Assembly: GCF_000379825.1 (NCBI RefSeq)
Contig: NZ_KB903815.1
Coordinates: 90,810 to 154,809 of the forward strand
DNA: 64,000 bases
DNA from: Longispora albida DSM 44784
Lineage (GTDB): Bacteria; Actinomycetota; Actinomycetes; Mycobacteriales; Micromonosporaceae
Direction of reading: 5' to 3'
Part shown: in pieces, positions 31,964-40,152 of the stretch
Layout: every line of letters begins with the position of its first letter
Position numbering within the stretch: the stretch's first letter is position 1
The notes under the pieces: generated by a model
Database searches by the model: none
What the model was told of the DNA's origin: nothing
The model's input: only the letters and a program-made list of their open reading frames with translations
Program-made: the position numbers and the translations under genes

Positions 31964-33541
31964 GTGACGACGAGCCTCCAGCGACCGGCCGGGAAAGAAG
32001 GCCGGACAGCCGGTGCAACCGGCGACAGACAGGCGGTTGGCGATGACACCGAGACCGTGCCGGTGACCAACGGCGTACCACGCTCGGCGTTCTTCCGCGG
32101 CAACCGGACCGGGACGAGCGCGACCTGGGCATGGTGGTACTCGGCCGCTCTCGTCTTCGGCGACTTCGCGGCCATCGCGCTCGCCAGCTTCGCCACGATC
32201 TCGTGGATCCCGCAGGCGGCCTCCGGTTTCGTGGTCGACCCGGAAGCTCCGACCCCGGCATGGTTCTACATCGTGGCGTACCTGTTCCTGCCGCTCGGCT
32301 GGGTGCTGGTGCTGTGGGGCCACGGAGCATACGACCGCAGGTACCTGGGTGTCGGCTCCGACGAGAGCAAGCGCGTGCTGCGCGCCTTCTGGACGGCCGT
32401 CGCGGTCGTCTCCTTCACCGTCATGAGCACGAAGACCGACGCCTCGCGTATGTCCGTGGGCGTTGTCCTGCTGCTCGGCCTGATCCTGCTGCTGATCGCC
32501 AGGGTGCTCGCCCGCCGGGTGCTGTACAGCCTGCGCGCGCGCGGCCGCTGCGTCCAGCGCGTGCTGCTGGTCGGAGCGCTGCCCGAGGCGCTTGAGGTCC
32601 ACACCGTCATCAGCCGCAACGTCGAGGCTGGCATGGCCCCCGTCGGCCTGTACCTGACCGAGGGCTACGGCGCGGCGCGTGGCGTGGAGACCCCGGTCCC
32701 CGTGTACGCCAACCGCGACCTGGTCGAGCTGGTCCGGGAGCTGGGCGCCGACACGATCGCGGTGTGCGGTGCGGCAGGGGCCGACTCGGCCGACCTGCGG
32801 CGGCTCGCGTGGCAGCTCGAAGGCACCGGCATCGACCTGGTGGTCGCCCCGCAGCTCACCGACATCGCAGGCCCCCGGGTGCACATCCGCCCGGTCGAGG
32901 GCCTGCCGCTCCTCCACGTCGAGGAGCCGACCCTGTCCGGCATCGGCTGGGTCGCGAAGAACCTGATGGACCGGGTCGCCGCGGCACTCGGCCTGATCAT
33001 CCTCTCCCCGGTGCTGCTCGCGATCGGCATCGCGATCAAGATCAATGACCCGAAGGGGCCGGTGATCTTCCGGCAGCGCCGCCTGGGCCTCCAGTCGCGC
33101 AACTTCAAGGTGTGGAAGTTCCGCACCATGTACGTCGACGCCGAGGCGCGGCTGGCGACCCTCGTCGACCAGAACGAGTCCGACGGCCTGCTGTTCAAGA
33201 TCAAGGACGATCCCCGGGTCACCCCGATCGGCCGCTGGCTCCGCAAGACGTCCATGGACGAGCTGCCCCAGCTCGTGAACATCCTCAAGGGCGAGATGTC
33301 ACTCGTCGGACCCCGGCCGCTTCCGGCGGAGGACGGCGACTTCCTCGGCGACGTCCGCCGCCGCATGCTCGTCCGCCCCGGCCTGACCGGCCTGTGGCAG
33401 GTCTCCGGCCGCTCGGACATGTCCTGGGACGACGCGGTCCGCCTGGATCTGTACTACGTGGACAACTGGTCGTTGCTGCTGGACCTGCGAACCCTGTGGA
33501 GAACCGTAGGCGTGGTAGTAGCCCGCCGCGGCGCTTACTGA
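31964..33541 (+). CDS. undecaprenyl-phosphate sugar phosphotransferase (WbaP/WcaJ type)
   Basis: 525 residues from GTG 31964, with GGAGGGCCTG upstream. Four N-terminal spans (about 45-190), a Rossmann-like CoA-binding-type middle domain (RVLLVGALPEALEVHTVISR), a fifth hydrophobic helix (GLIILSPVLLAIGIAIKIN) and the C-terminal bacterial sugar transferase domain: GPVIFRQRRLGLQSRNFKVW, KFRTMYVDAE, KTSMDELPQLVNILKGEMS, GPRP and RPGLTGLWQVSGRSDMSW. It loads the first sugar-1-phosphate on undecaprenyl phosphate and so starts glycan synthesis. Structured element copy 2 begins 10 bp after its stop. Confidence 0.94.
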   Translation: MTTSLQRPAGKEGRTAGATGDRQAVGDDTETVPVTNGVPRSAFFRGNRTGTSATWAWWYSAALVFGDFAAIALASFATISWIPQAASGFVVDPEAPTPAWFYIVAYLFLPLGWVLVLWGHGAYDRRYLGVGSDESKRVLRAFWTAVAVVSFTVMSTKTDASRMSVGVVLLLGLILLLIARVLARRVLYSLRARGRCVQRVLLVGALPEALEVHTVISRNVEAGMAPVGLYLTEGYGAARGVETPVPVYANRDLVELVRELGADTIAVCGAAGADSADLRRLAWQLEGTGIDLVVAPQLTDIAGPRVHIRPVEGLPLLHVEEPTLSGIGWVAKNLMDRVAAALGLIILSPVLLAIGIAIKINDPKGPVIFRQRRLGLQSRNFKVWKFRTMYVDAEARLATLVDQNESDGLLFKIKDDPRVTPIGRWLRKTSMDELPQLVNILKGEMSLVGPRPLPAEDGDFLGDVRRRMLVRPGLTGLWQVSGRSDMSWDDAVRLDLYYVDNWSLLLDLRTLWRTVGVVVARRGAY

Positions 33542-33550
33542 CCGTTTGGA

Positions 33551-33698
33551 CCCGCTGAGCGCGACGCTGGACTGCGCATTGAGCCCGTCTAGATACAACA
33601 CCGGTATCTAGACGGGCTCAATGCTTGCCAGCCCCGCGCTCAGCGGGCCACTTCGCGTTAGATCAAGATCAAGAGATGAAAGTGCAGATCAAGGGCTG
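33551..33698 (+). repeat. structured intergenic element, copy 2 (triple-stem, AACACCG loop)
   Basis: Outer stem 33551-33562 with 33636-33647 (CCCGCTGAGCGC/GCGCTCAGCGGG). Middle stem around 33566-33570 (GCTGG) with CCAGC at 33628-33632. Inner hairpin with fully paired 21-nt arms 33576-33596 and 33604-33624 and loop AACACCG (33597-33603). The 3' tail has GCCACTTCGC, TTAGATCAAGATCAA and GATCAAGGGC; its last bases overlap the stop of the minus-strand gene at 33689. Frame, loop and tail match copy 1 at 13774-13922, but the 21-nt arms are unrelated in sequence and keep pairing. Confidence 0.8.
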
Positions 33699-34132
33699 TT
33701 TGGGGGTACTGGGGCCAGGGCGCTGAACTGGGCGTCGGTGAGGACCATGGCTGGAATGGTCGTCCGGTTCTCCAGGGCGGCCTTGAGGAGGCGGTGGAAG
33801 CCGTCGAGGATCACGGGGCGGCCGTGGTGCGTGACGATGTGCACCGGGTAGGCGAGGTCGGCGGCCTGTACGCGGGCCAGGTGGTGCGGGAAGGCTTCCG
33901 GTGAGCGTTGTACCTGCCGGGGCGTGACCTGGAACCGCCGGCCGTTGTCCTGCCACAGCGGCAGGTCCAGCAGGTAGTCCAGCTCGGTGAGCGGGAACTC
34001 GTGTACCGGCAGGTCCAGTGCCCAGAGCCGGTCGAGTTTCCAGCGGACGTGCTGGGGCAGGGCGTCCAGGATCACCTGTGGCGTCTGGGCGATCAGCTCG
34101 CCGAACGTCAGGTTCGGTGCGACGCGGTCCAC
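33689..34132 (-). CDS. hypothetical protein coupled to rmlD (ParB/Srx-like segment)
   Basis: 147 residues from GTG 34132, one base after the rmlD stop. It begins VDRVAPNLTFGELIAQTPQV. The C-terminal half has AYPVHIVTHHGRPVILDGFH followed by RLLKAALENRTTIPAMVLTD, similar in pattern to the ParB/sulfiredoxin-like fold (G-x-x-x-x-x-D-G-x-H/N-R-L-x-A). No HTH or catalytic partner is visible. It may be a small nucleotide-binding or regulatory protein of the rml operon. Its stop lies in the tail of structured element copy 2. Confidence 0.7.
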   Translation of the reverse strand: MDRVAPNLTFGELIAQTPQVILDALPQHVRWKLDRLWALDLPVHEFPLTELDYLLDLPLWQDNGRRFQVTPRQVQRSPEAFPHHLARVQAADLAYPVHIVTHHGRPVILDGFHRLLKAALENRTTIPAMVLTDAQFSALAPVPPNSP

Positions 34133-34133
34133 G

Positions 34134-35015
34134 TCAGCCCCCGGCTGCCGTGCGCAGGGCGAGGAAGCCGGGCCGGGCCAGTTCTGCGGCCAGGGCCTCG
34201 CGCCACGGGGCCATCGGGGTGAGCCCGGCCTCGGCCCAGCGGGCGTGGCCCAGGACGCTGTACGCGGGCCGGCGGGCCGGGCGCGGGAACTTGTCCGTCG
34301 TGGTGGGCCGGATGCGGCGGCTGTCCAGGCCGGACAGTTCGAAGATGGCCCTGGCGAAGCCGTGCCAGGTCGTGGAGCCGCTCGCCGTGCCGTGGTAGAT
34401 CCCGGGCTGCGCCTGGCCGGCCTGGGCCGCTCCGGCGAGCGCGGTGAGCTGCTTCGCGAGGGCTGAGGCGGAGGTGGGCTGGCCGTGCTGGTCGTCGACC
34501 ACGTCGAGCGTGTCGCGGTCGGCGGCGAGCCGGAGCATGGTGGCTGCGAAGTTCGGCCCGTTGTCGCCGTAGAGCCACGCGGTGCGGACGACGTGGCCGC
34601 CGGCTGCGAGGACGGCGCGTTCGCCGATCAGCTTGCTGCGGCCGTAGGCGTTGATCGGGCTGGTTCCGGCGTCCTCGGCGTAGGGGGTGGCCGAGTCGCC
34701 GGGGAGTACGTAGTCGGTGGAGACGTGGATGAGGAGCGCGCCGGCTTTGGCAGCCGCGCCGGCCACGATGGCGGCACCCGTGCCGTTGATCAGCACTGCG
34801 GCGGCCTCGTCGGACTCCGCACCGTCCACATTGGTATACGCGGCGGCGTTGAAAACGATGTCGTGGCCGGCCACAGCGCGCCGGACAGCCTCGGCGTCGG
34901 TGATGTCGAGGGCGGAGCGGTCAGCGCCCGTCACGTCGTATCCGCTGGCCGTCAGTGTCGCCACCAGGTCGGTGCCGAGCATTCCGGCGGCCCCGGTCAC
35001 CAGGCAGCTGGTCAC
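34134..35015 (-). CDS. rmlD: dTDP-4-dehydrorhamnose reductase
   Basis: 293 residues from GTG 35015 (MTSCLVTGAAGMLGTDLVAT), overlapping the rmlB stop as GTGA; the 10 codons before it belong to the rmlB end. The GxxGxxG NAD(P)H loop, STDYVLPGDSATPYAEDAGT, YGRSK (catalytic Tyr and Lys) and VVRTAWLYG are present. It makes dTDP-L-rhamnose, the last step of the pathway. It lies directly after rmlB on the minus strand. Confidence 0.94.
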   Translation of the reverse strand: MTSCLVTGAAGMLGTDLVATLTASGYDVTGADRSALDITDAEAVRRAVAGHDIVFNAAAYTNVDGAESDEAAAVLINGTGAAIVAGAAAKAGALLIHVSTDYVLPGDSATPYAEDAGTSPINAYGRSKLIGERAVLAAGGHVVRTAWLYGDNGPNFAATMLRLAADRDTLDVVDDQHGQPTSASALAKQLTALAGAAQAGQAQPGIYHGTASGSTTWHGFARAIFELSGLDSRRIRPTTTDKFPRPARRPAYSVLGHARWAEAGLTPMAPWREALAAELARPGFLALRTAAGG

Positions 35016-35998
35016 GACATCCGGTCCTTCAGCGGCTGCCACCACGCCTGGTTACCCGCGTACCACTGGACGGTCTCGGCCAGCCCGGCGGCGAACTCGA
35101 CCCGCGGCGCGTACCCGAGCTCGGTGGAGATCTTGGTGATGTCGACCGAGTACCGCCGGTCGTGCCCGAGCCGGTCGCTCACCTGCTCGACGCGGTCCCA
35201 GCCGGTGCCGGTGGCTTCGAGCAGCAGGCTGGTGAGGTCCTTGTTGGTCAGCTCGGTACCGCCGCCGATGTTGTAGACCTCGCCCGGCCGCCCGCCTGCG
35301 AGGACGAGCCCGATGCCCTGGCAGTGGTCGTCGACGTGCAGCCAGTCGCGGACGTTGCCGCCGTCGCCGTACAGCGGGACGGTCAGCCCGGCCATCAGGT
35401 TCGTGGCGAACAGCGGGATGACCTTCTCGGGGAACTGGTACGGGCCGTAGTTGTTCGAGCAGCGGGTCACCGAGACGTGCAGCTTGTGCGTGCGGTGGTA
35501 GGCGAGAGCGAGCAGGTCGGAGGACGCCTTGGACGCCGAGTACGGCGAGTTGGGGGCCAGCGGCCAGTCCTCTGTCCACGAGCCGGTCTCGATCGAGCCG
35601 TAGACCTCGTCGGTGGACACGTGCACGAAGCGCTTCACGCCGTGCTGGAGGGCCGCGTCGAGCAGGACCTGGGTGCCGACCACGTTCGTGGTCACGAAGG
35701 GCGCTGCGCCGGCGATGGACCGGTCGACGTGGGTCTCCGCCGCGAAGTGCACGATCGCGTCGTGGGTGGCGGCCAGCGGGCCGACGGCGGCCGCGTCGCA
35801 GATGTCACCGTGCACGAAGGTCAGCCGGGAATCGTCGGCCACCGGGTCGAGATTCGCCCTGTTTCCGGAATACGTCAGCTTGTCCAGCACTGTAAGGGAA
35901 TCGACCTCGACACCGGCCAGCCGCCCGTTCAGCGCGGTACGCACAAAATGCGAACCAATAAAGCCGGCCCCGCCGGTAACCAGGATTCTCATGCCCAT
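35012..35998 (-). CDS. rmlB: dTDP-glucose 4,6-dehydratase
   Basis: 328 residues from ATG 35998; ATG 35992 (MRILVTGGAGFIGSH) is equally possible. Short-chain dehydrogenase marks: TGGAGFIGSHFVR, FAAETHVDRSI, STDEVYGS and YSASKASSDLL with catalytic Tyr-x-x-x-Lys, then RCSNNYGPYQFPEKVIPLF, typical of RmlB. It forms dTDP-4-keto-6-deoxyglucose. Divergent from rmlA with a 101-bp shared promoter region. Confidence 0.95.
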   Translation of the reverse strand: MGMRILVTGGAGFIGSHFVRTALNGRLAGVEVDSLTVLDKLTYSGNRANLDPVADDSRLTFVHGDICDAAAVGPLAATHDAIVHFAAETHVDRSIAGAAPFVTTNVVGTQVLLDAALQHGVKRFVHVSTDEVYGSIETGSWTEDWPLAPNSPYSASKASSDLLALAYHRTHKLHVSVTRCSNNYGPYQFPEKVIPLFATNLMAGLTVPLYGDGGNVRDWLHVDDHCQGIGLVLAGGRPGEVYNIGGGTELTNKDLTSLLLEATGTGWDRVEQVSDRLGHDRRYSVDITKISTELGYAPRVEFAAGLAETVQWYAGNQAWWQPLKDRMS

Positions 35999-36099
35999 GA
36001 ACAGAGGATCGTAGCCTGCTTCCGTGACTGTTCACTGACCGTCAAACTGTCAAATTTGTGAATCGCCGGACTGGCGGCATGCTGCTCTAAACTGCCCCG

Positions 36100-36966
36100 G
36101 TGCGCGGAATCCTGCTGGCCGGTGGCACCGGCTCCCGGCTGTGGCCGATCACGAAGGCCGTGTCCAAGCAACTGATGCCGGTCTTCGACAAGCCGATGGT
36201 CTACTACCCGCTGTCCACCCTGATCATGGCCGGGATCTCCGAGATCCTGGTGATCACCACCCCCGAGGACCAGCAGCAGTTCCAGCGGCTGCTCGGGGAC
36301 GGCTCGCAGTGGGGGCTGCGGCTGGAGTACACCGTCCAGGCCAGGCCGGAGGGGATCGCCCAGGCGTTCGTCCTCGGCGAGGAGTTCATCGCCGGCGAAC
36401 CGGTCGGCCTCATTCTCGGCGACAACATTTTCCACGGCGCTGGCCTCGGCCGGCGTCTGTCGGAGCACACCGATCTGCACGGCGGGCGAATTTTCGCGTA
36501 CCAGGTGGCAAATCCCCAGGATTACGGCGTTGTCGAATTCGGCGCCGACGGCCGTGCGGCCGCGATCGAGGAGAAGCCGGCCAAGCCGAAGTCGCGGTAT
36601 GCCGTCCCCGGTCTCTATTTCTACGACAGCCGTGTCGTGGAGATCGCGAAGAACCTGAAGCCGAGCGCCCGTGGCGAGCTGGAGATCACGGCCGTCAACG
36701 ACACGTACCTGCAGGCTGGCGAGCTCCAGGTCAGCATCCTCGACCGGGGCACGGCCTGGCTCGACACCGGCACGTTCGCCTCGCTCGTCCAGGCTGCCGA
36801 GTTCGTCCGGGTGATCGAGGAGCGCCAGAGTCTCAAGATCGGCTGTGTGGAGGAGGTCGCCTGGCGGGCCGGGCTGATCGACGACGCGCAGCTCGCGGCC
36901 CTCGCCGAGCCGTTGCTGAAGAGCGGCTACGGCACCTACCTGCTCGACATCCTGGACAACGCATGA
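36100..36966 (+). CDS. rmlA: glucose-1-phosphate thymidylyltransferase
   Basis: 288 residues from GTG 36100 ([20 protein letters not shown]). The NTP loop [38 protein letters not shown] (metal Asp) and EEKPAKPKS are the RmlA hallmarks, as is GLYFYD. It makes dTDP-glucose, the first step to dTDP-rhamnose. The length is the usual 288-290. The stop overlaps the rmlC start (ATGA). Confidence 0.96.
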   Translation: MRGILLAGGTGSRLWPITKAVSKQLMPVFDKPMVYYPLSTLIMAGISEILVITTPEDQQQFQRLLGDGSQWGLRLEYTVQARPEGIAQAFVLGEEFIAGEPVGLILGDNIFHGAGLGRRLSEHTDLHGGRIFAYQVANPQDYGVVEFGADGRAAAIEEKPAKPKSRYAVPGLYFYDSRVVEIAKNLKPSARGELEITAVNDTYLQAGELQVSILDRGTAWLDTGTFASLVQAAEFVRVIEERQSLKIGCVEEVAWRAGLIDDAQLAALAEPLLKSGYGTYLLDILDNA

Positions 36967-37559
36967 AGATCAGCCCCCTGAGCATCGGCGGCGCGTTCGC
37001 CGTCGAGCCGGTCCAGCACGCCGACCAGCGCGGCCTGTTCCTGGAGACGTACCGCCACGACCTGCTCGCCGAGGCCGCCGGCCACCCGCTCCGCCTCGCC
37101 CAGGCCAACCTTTCGGTCTCGGCGAAGGGCGTGGTCCGCGCGATCCACTTCGCTGACGTGCCGCCGGGCCAGGCCAAGTACGTCCACTGTGTCCGGGGTG
37201 CTGTGCTCGACCTGGTCGTGGATCTGCGGGTCGGGTCGCCGACGTTCGGTCAGCACGAGTTCGTCCGGCTCGACGACGTTTCCCGGCGCGCGGTGTACGT
37301 GGCGGAGGGCCTTGGCCACGGTTTCTGCGCGCTGACCGACGACGCGACCGTCTCCTACCTCTGCTCGGAGAACTACGCGCCGCAGCGCGAGCGCACGCTG
37401 CACGCCTTCGACGAGGAGCTGGGCATCGAGTGGCCGGTGGACGATCCGCAGCTCTCACCGCGTGACGCCGAGGCTCCCCGGCTGGCGGAGCTCCGCGAGG
37501 CCGGACTTCTCCCCGATTACGCCGCCTGCCAGGAGTTCTACGCGACGTTGCGCGGGTAG
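36963..37559 (+). CDS. rmlC: dTDP-4-dehydrorhamnose 3,5-epimerase
   Basis: 198 residues from ATG 36963. Cupin-fold RmlC motifs: [37 protein letters not shown] (catalytic His), [32 protein letters not shown] (second His) and YLCSENYAP (Tyr). It epimerises the 4-keto sugar at C3 and C5. Together with rmlA, rmlB and rmlD the dTDP-L-rhamnose pathway is complete in this window. Confidence 0.94.
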   Translation: MKISPLSIGGAFAVEPVQHADQRGLFLETYRHDLLAEAAGHPLRLAQANLSVSAKGVVRAIHFADVPPGQAKYVHCVRGAVLDLVVDLRVGSPTFGQHEFVRLDDVSRRAVYVAEGLGHGFCALTDDATVSYLCSENYAPQRERTLHAFDEELGIEWPVDDPQLSPRDAEAPRLAELREAGLLPDYAACQEFYATLRG

Positions 37560-37636
37560 TTGCCTGGCTTGTCGTTAGGTTCACCATCTGCATCGTCACG
37601 TTCTGTGGGCCAGACGGGTGCCGTGGGTGGCTCATA

Positions 37637-37673
37637 GGGTCAGGCTTTCTGCCCCTCCCCTGGAGCCTGACCC
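37637..37673 (+). terminator. inverted repeat between rmlC and the Excalibur gene
   Basis: GGGTCAGGC (37637-37645) pairs exactly with GCCTGACCC (37665-37673). It overlaps two imperfect direct copies of CCCCTCCCTGGAGC, the second of which supplies the GGAG ribosome site for the gene at 37692. It can be the rmlC terminator or a leader hairpin near that ribosome site. Confidence 0.5.
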
Positions 37674-37691
37674 CTCCCTGGAGCGAAGACC

Positions 37692-38321
37692 ATGAACCCC
37701 GGCAAGACCCCCGGCAAGCAGTCCTGGCAGGCCCTCCCGGGCGGTGCCAAGGCCGCGATCATCGTGGCGGCCGCCCTGGCCGTCATCCTGTTCCTCTGCT
37801 GCGGCCTGGCGGCCTGCGGTGCGATCCTCGTCGACCCGCAGCCGAAGACCGACAACAAGGGCAACCACCAGGAGGCTCCGCAGCCTGCCCAGGTCACCAC
37901 CCCTCCTCCGGTACCGGCGACCACACAGCCCGCGCCGCCGCCCCCGACCACCGCCGCACCCGTCCCCACCACGGCACCGCCCGCCCCGCCGGTACCGACG
38001 CCGGCCGCCCCGAAGACGACAGCACCCGCCCCGGTCTACTACGCGAACTGTGACGCCGTCCGCGCCGCCGGCAAGGCCCCGCTGTACCGCAACTCGCCCG
38101 GCTACCGAGCAGCCCTCGACGCCGACAACGACGGCATCGCCTGCGAGACCGACACCAACACGGGCGGCGGCGGTACCGGAGGTGGCGGAGGCGGCAGCGC
38201 GCCCGTCTACTACGCCAACTGTGACGCCGTCCGCGCGGCGGGCAAAGCCCCGCTGTACCGGGGTCAGCCCGGCTACCGTGACGCCCTCGACCGGGACAAG
38301 GACGGCATCGCTTGCGAGTAG
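37692..38321 (+). CDS. membrane-anchored protein with two Excalibur calcium-binding domains
   Basis: 209 residues from ATG 37692, with CTGGAGCG upstream. One span (about 19-44) is followed by a Pro/Thr/Ala-rich stalk (about 50-115) and two nearly identical Excalibur motifs separated by a Gly-rich linker: YYANCDAVRAAGKAPLYRNS ... DADNDGIACE and YYANCDAVRAAGKAPLYRGQ ... DRDKDGIACE. The Asp-x-Asp-x-Asp-Gly loops bind Ca2+, and the two Cys of each motif likely form a disulfide. It probably projects from the cell surface. Function beyond Ca2+ binding is unknown. The two motifs look like a recent duplication. Confidence 0.9.
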   Translation: MNPGKTPGKQSWQALPGGAKAAIIVAAALAVILFLCCGLAACGAILVDPQPKTDNKGNHQEAPQPAQVTTPPPVPATTQPAPPPPTTAAPVPTTAPPAPPVPTPAAPKTTAPAPVYYANCDAVRAAGKAPLYRNSPGYRAALDADNDGIACETDTNTGGGGTGGGGGGSAPVYYANCDAVRAAGKAPLYRGQPGYRDALDRDKDGIACE

Positions 38322-38390
38322 TGACACCACTTTGACGCCAATAAAAGCCCAGCTCACAACGGGTACAACTGAATAGGCTGACGCCAACGC

Positions 38391-38440
38391 TTGACATGGC
38401 GCCGCATCATGACGTCATAATGATGTCGTCATGATGCGGC
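38391..38440 (+). promoter_or_regulatory. sigma-A-like promoter embedded in a 40-bp palindrome
   Basis: TTGACA (38391-38396) and CATAAT (38416-38421) form a near-consensus promoter with a long 19-bp spacer. The -10 lies in the centre of an exact inverted repeat: GCCGCATCATGACG (38401-38414) and CGTCATGATGCGGC (38427-38440). A repressor bound there would block the polymerase. It is upstream of the 39-aa gene at 38486. Confidence 0.6.
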
Positions 38441-38485
38441 AGCGCCACCCGTGGCAGCGCCCAGCAGATCAAGCGAGGAGTCGTC

Positions 38486-38605
38486 ATGCGCAAGCTGTTC
38501 TTCGGCCGTCCCCGGTCCCGCACCACCCGCCCGGTGACCAGCCGCCCCGACCGCGTGGTCGCCGTCTACGGCACGGTCGTCCGTGTGCAGTCCACGGCCT
38601 ACTAG
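38486..38605 (+). CDS. 39-aa basic peptide
   Basis: ATG 38486 to TAG 38605, with a GAGGAG ribosome site six bases upstream and the promoter/palindrome of 38391-38440 about 50 bp ahead. It begins MRKLFFGRPRSRTTRPVTSR and ends VVAVYGTVVRVQSTAY: an Arg-rich first half, then a beta-prone Val-rich end. There is no signal peptide or span, and no family recognised. The strong expression signals and G/C third positions argue for a translated gene. It converges on the symporter gene five bases later. Confidence 0.65.
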   Translation: MRKLFFGRPRSRTTRPVTSRPDRVVAVYGTVVRVQSTAY

Positions 38606-38609
38606 GCCC

Positions 38610-40097
38610 TCAGACGAGCGACTCGGGGGCGTGCAGCCGGAGCAGCATGCGGCCCACAGCCGCTGGCACCCGCCGCCGGGTCGCAAGCGACACGAGCACC
38701 ATTACTGCAAATGCCATCGGTACCGTCCACGCCGCAGGCTGGGTAACCAGGACCGCTAGCCAGCCGTGGCCCGGATCGCCGAACACCGTGAAGACCACGG
38801 CACCCGCAGCGGCCCCGCCCCCGGCGATCATGCCGGCCGCAGCGCCTGCGTCGGTGAGGCCGCGCCACCAGATCCCGAGCAGCAGCAGCGGGCAGAAGGT
38901 CGCCGCAGCCACCGCGAAGGCCAGGCCGACCACTCTGGACACGTCCACCCCGTCGACGCTGAGCGCGAGCACGGCGGGCACCAGGCCAGCGATCACCGCC
39001 GACCAGCGGAAGTCCCGCACAGAGCCCCGGCCGAGCACGTCGGTCGACAGCACGCCAGCCACCGAGGTCAGGAGACCCGATGACGTGGAGAGGAAGGCAG
39101 CGAAGGCCCCTGCGGCCACCAGCGCACCGAGGGCCTGCCCGAGCGGCCCGTCCCCGAGCACCACCCCCGGCAGCACCAGCACCACGGCATCCGGTGTGGC
39201 CAGCCCCGGCGTGTAGATCCTGCCGAGCAGGCCATAGATGGTGGGGAAGAGATAGAACACCCCCACCAACCCCAAGACCCCCAATGTCGTACGCCGGGCG
39301 GCGCGCCCATCCGGATTCGTGTAGAACCGGACGAGCACGTGTGGCAGGCCCATCGTGCCGAGGAAAGTCGCGATGAGCAGCGAGTACGTGCCGAAGAGCC
39401 CCTGAGCTGGCGTGCCGCCCCCGAGCAGCCACTCCGTGCCGACCGGTGACTCCGGAGTCACCAGCGCGCCGGAGCCGCTCGACCGCCAGCGCAGCAGCAG
39501 GAACACGACGGGTACGGCGAGCGCCGTGAGCTTCAGCCAGTACTGGAAGGCCTGCACGAACGTGATCGACCGCATCCCGCCCAGCGCCACCGACCCGGTG
39601 ACCACGGCGGCGACCAGCACGACGCCGGCCCAGTAGGGCGCGCCGGTGACCGTCCGCAGGGTCAGGCCGGCTCCCTGGAGCTGCGGCAGCAGGTACAGCC
39701 AGCCGATGAACACGACGAAGGCCGTCACGAGCCGCCGCAGTTTCCGCGACCCGAGCCGCAGCTCGCAGAAGTCCGGCAACGTGAAGGCACCCGACCGGCG
39801 CAACGGCCCGGCCACGAACAACAGCAACGCCAGGTACCCGGCCGCGAACCCGATCGGGTACCAGAGCACGTCCAGCCCGTAGCTGAGCACCAGCCCGGCG
39901 ATGCCCAGGAACGATGCGGCCGACAGGTACTCGCCACCGATCGCGGCGGCGTTCCACCGCGGGCTGACCGAGCGCGAGGCGACGAGCAGGTCACTCGTCG
40001 TCCGGGCCACCCGCAGCCCGTAGAAGCCGATCACCAGGGTCACGAGCGTGACGAGCACGATCCCGGCCAGCGCCCAGCTCACCCGAGCACCCCCCAT
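38610..40097 (-). CDS. sodium:solute symporter (SSS family, ActP-like)
   Basis: 495 residues from ATG 40097. About 13 spans. SSS marks: SPRWNAAAIGGEYLSAASFL, GFYGLRVARTTSDLLVASRS, FLGTMGLPHVLVRFYTNPDG and AAFLSTSSGLLTSVAGVLST. These resemble the acetate/monocarboxylate branch (ActP/MctC). It imports a small carboxylate with Na+ or H+. It is the last gene of a minus-strand set starting with the LytS/LytTR pair, separated from the DUF485-like gene by a palindrome (40102-40143). Confidence 0.9.
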   Translation of the reverse strand: MGGARVSWALAGIVLVTLVTLVIGFYGLRVARTTSDLLVASRSVSPRWNAAAIGGEYLSAASFLGIAGLVLSYGLDVLWYPIGFAAGYLALLLFVAGPLRRSGAFTLPDFCELRLGSRKLRRLVTAFVVFIGWLYLLPQLQGAGLTLRTVTGAPYWAGVVLVAAVVTGSVALGGMRSITFVQAFQYWLKLTALAVPVVFLLLRWRSSGSGALVTPESPVGTEWLLGGGTPAQGLFGTYSLLIATFLGTMGLPHVLVRFYTNPDGRAARRTTLGVLGLVGVFYLFPTIYGLLGRIYTPGLATPDAVVLVLPGVVLGDGPLGQALGALVAAGAFAAFLSTSSGLLTSVAGVLSTDVLGRGSVRDFRWSAVIAGLVPAVLALSVDGVDVSRVVGLAFAVAAATFCPLLLLGIWWRGLTDAGAAAGMIAGGGAAAGAVVFTVFGDPGHGWLAVLVTQPAAWTVPMAFAVMVLVSLATRRRVPAAVGRMLLRLHAPESLV

Positions 40098-40101
40098 GAT
40101 C

Positions 40102-40143
40102 GTGGGACCCCTGAAGTCGCTATAGCGACTTCAGGGGTCCCAC
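40102..40143. repeat. GTGGGACCCCT-type palindrome, copy 2
   Basis: 19-bp perfect stem: GTGGGACCCCTGAAGTCGC (40102-40120) with its complement (40125-40143), loop TATA. It lies between the stop of the 124-aa gene and the start of the symporter gene, both leftward, so it may reduce read-through inside the operon. It is related to the copies at 14601 and 60204. Confidence 0.75.
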
Positions 40144-40152
40144 ACTCTGCCG

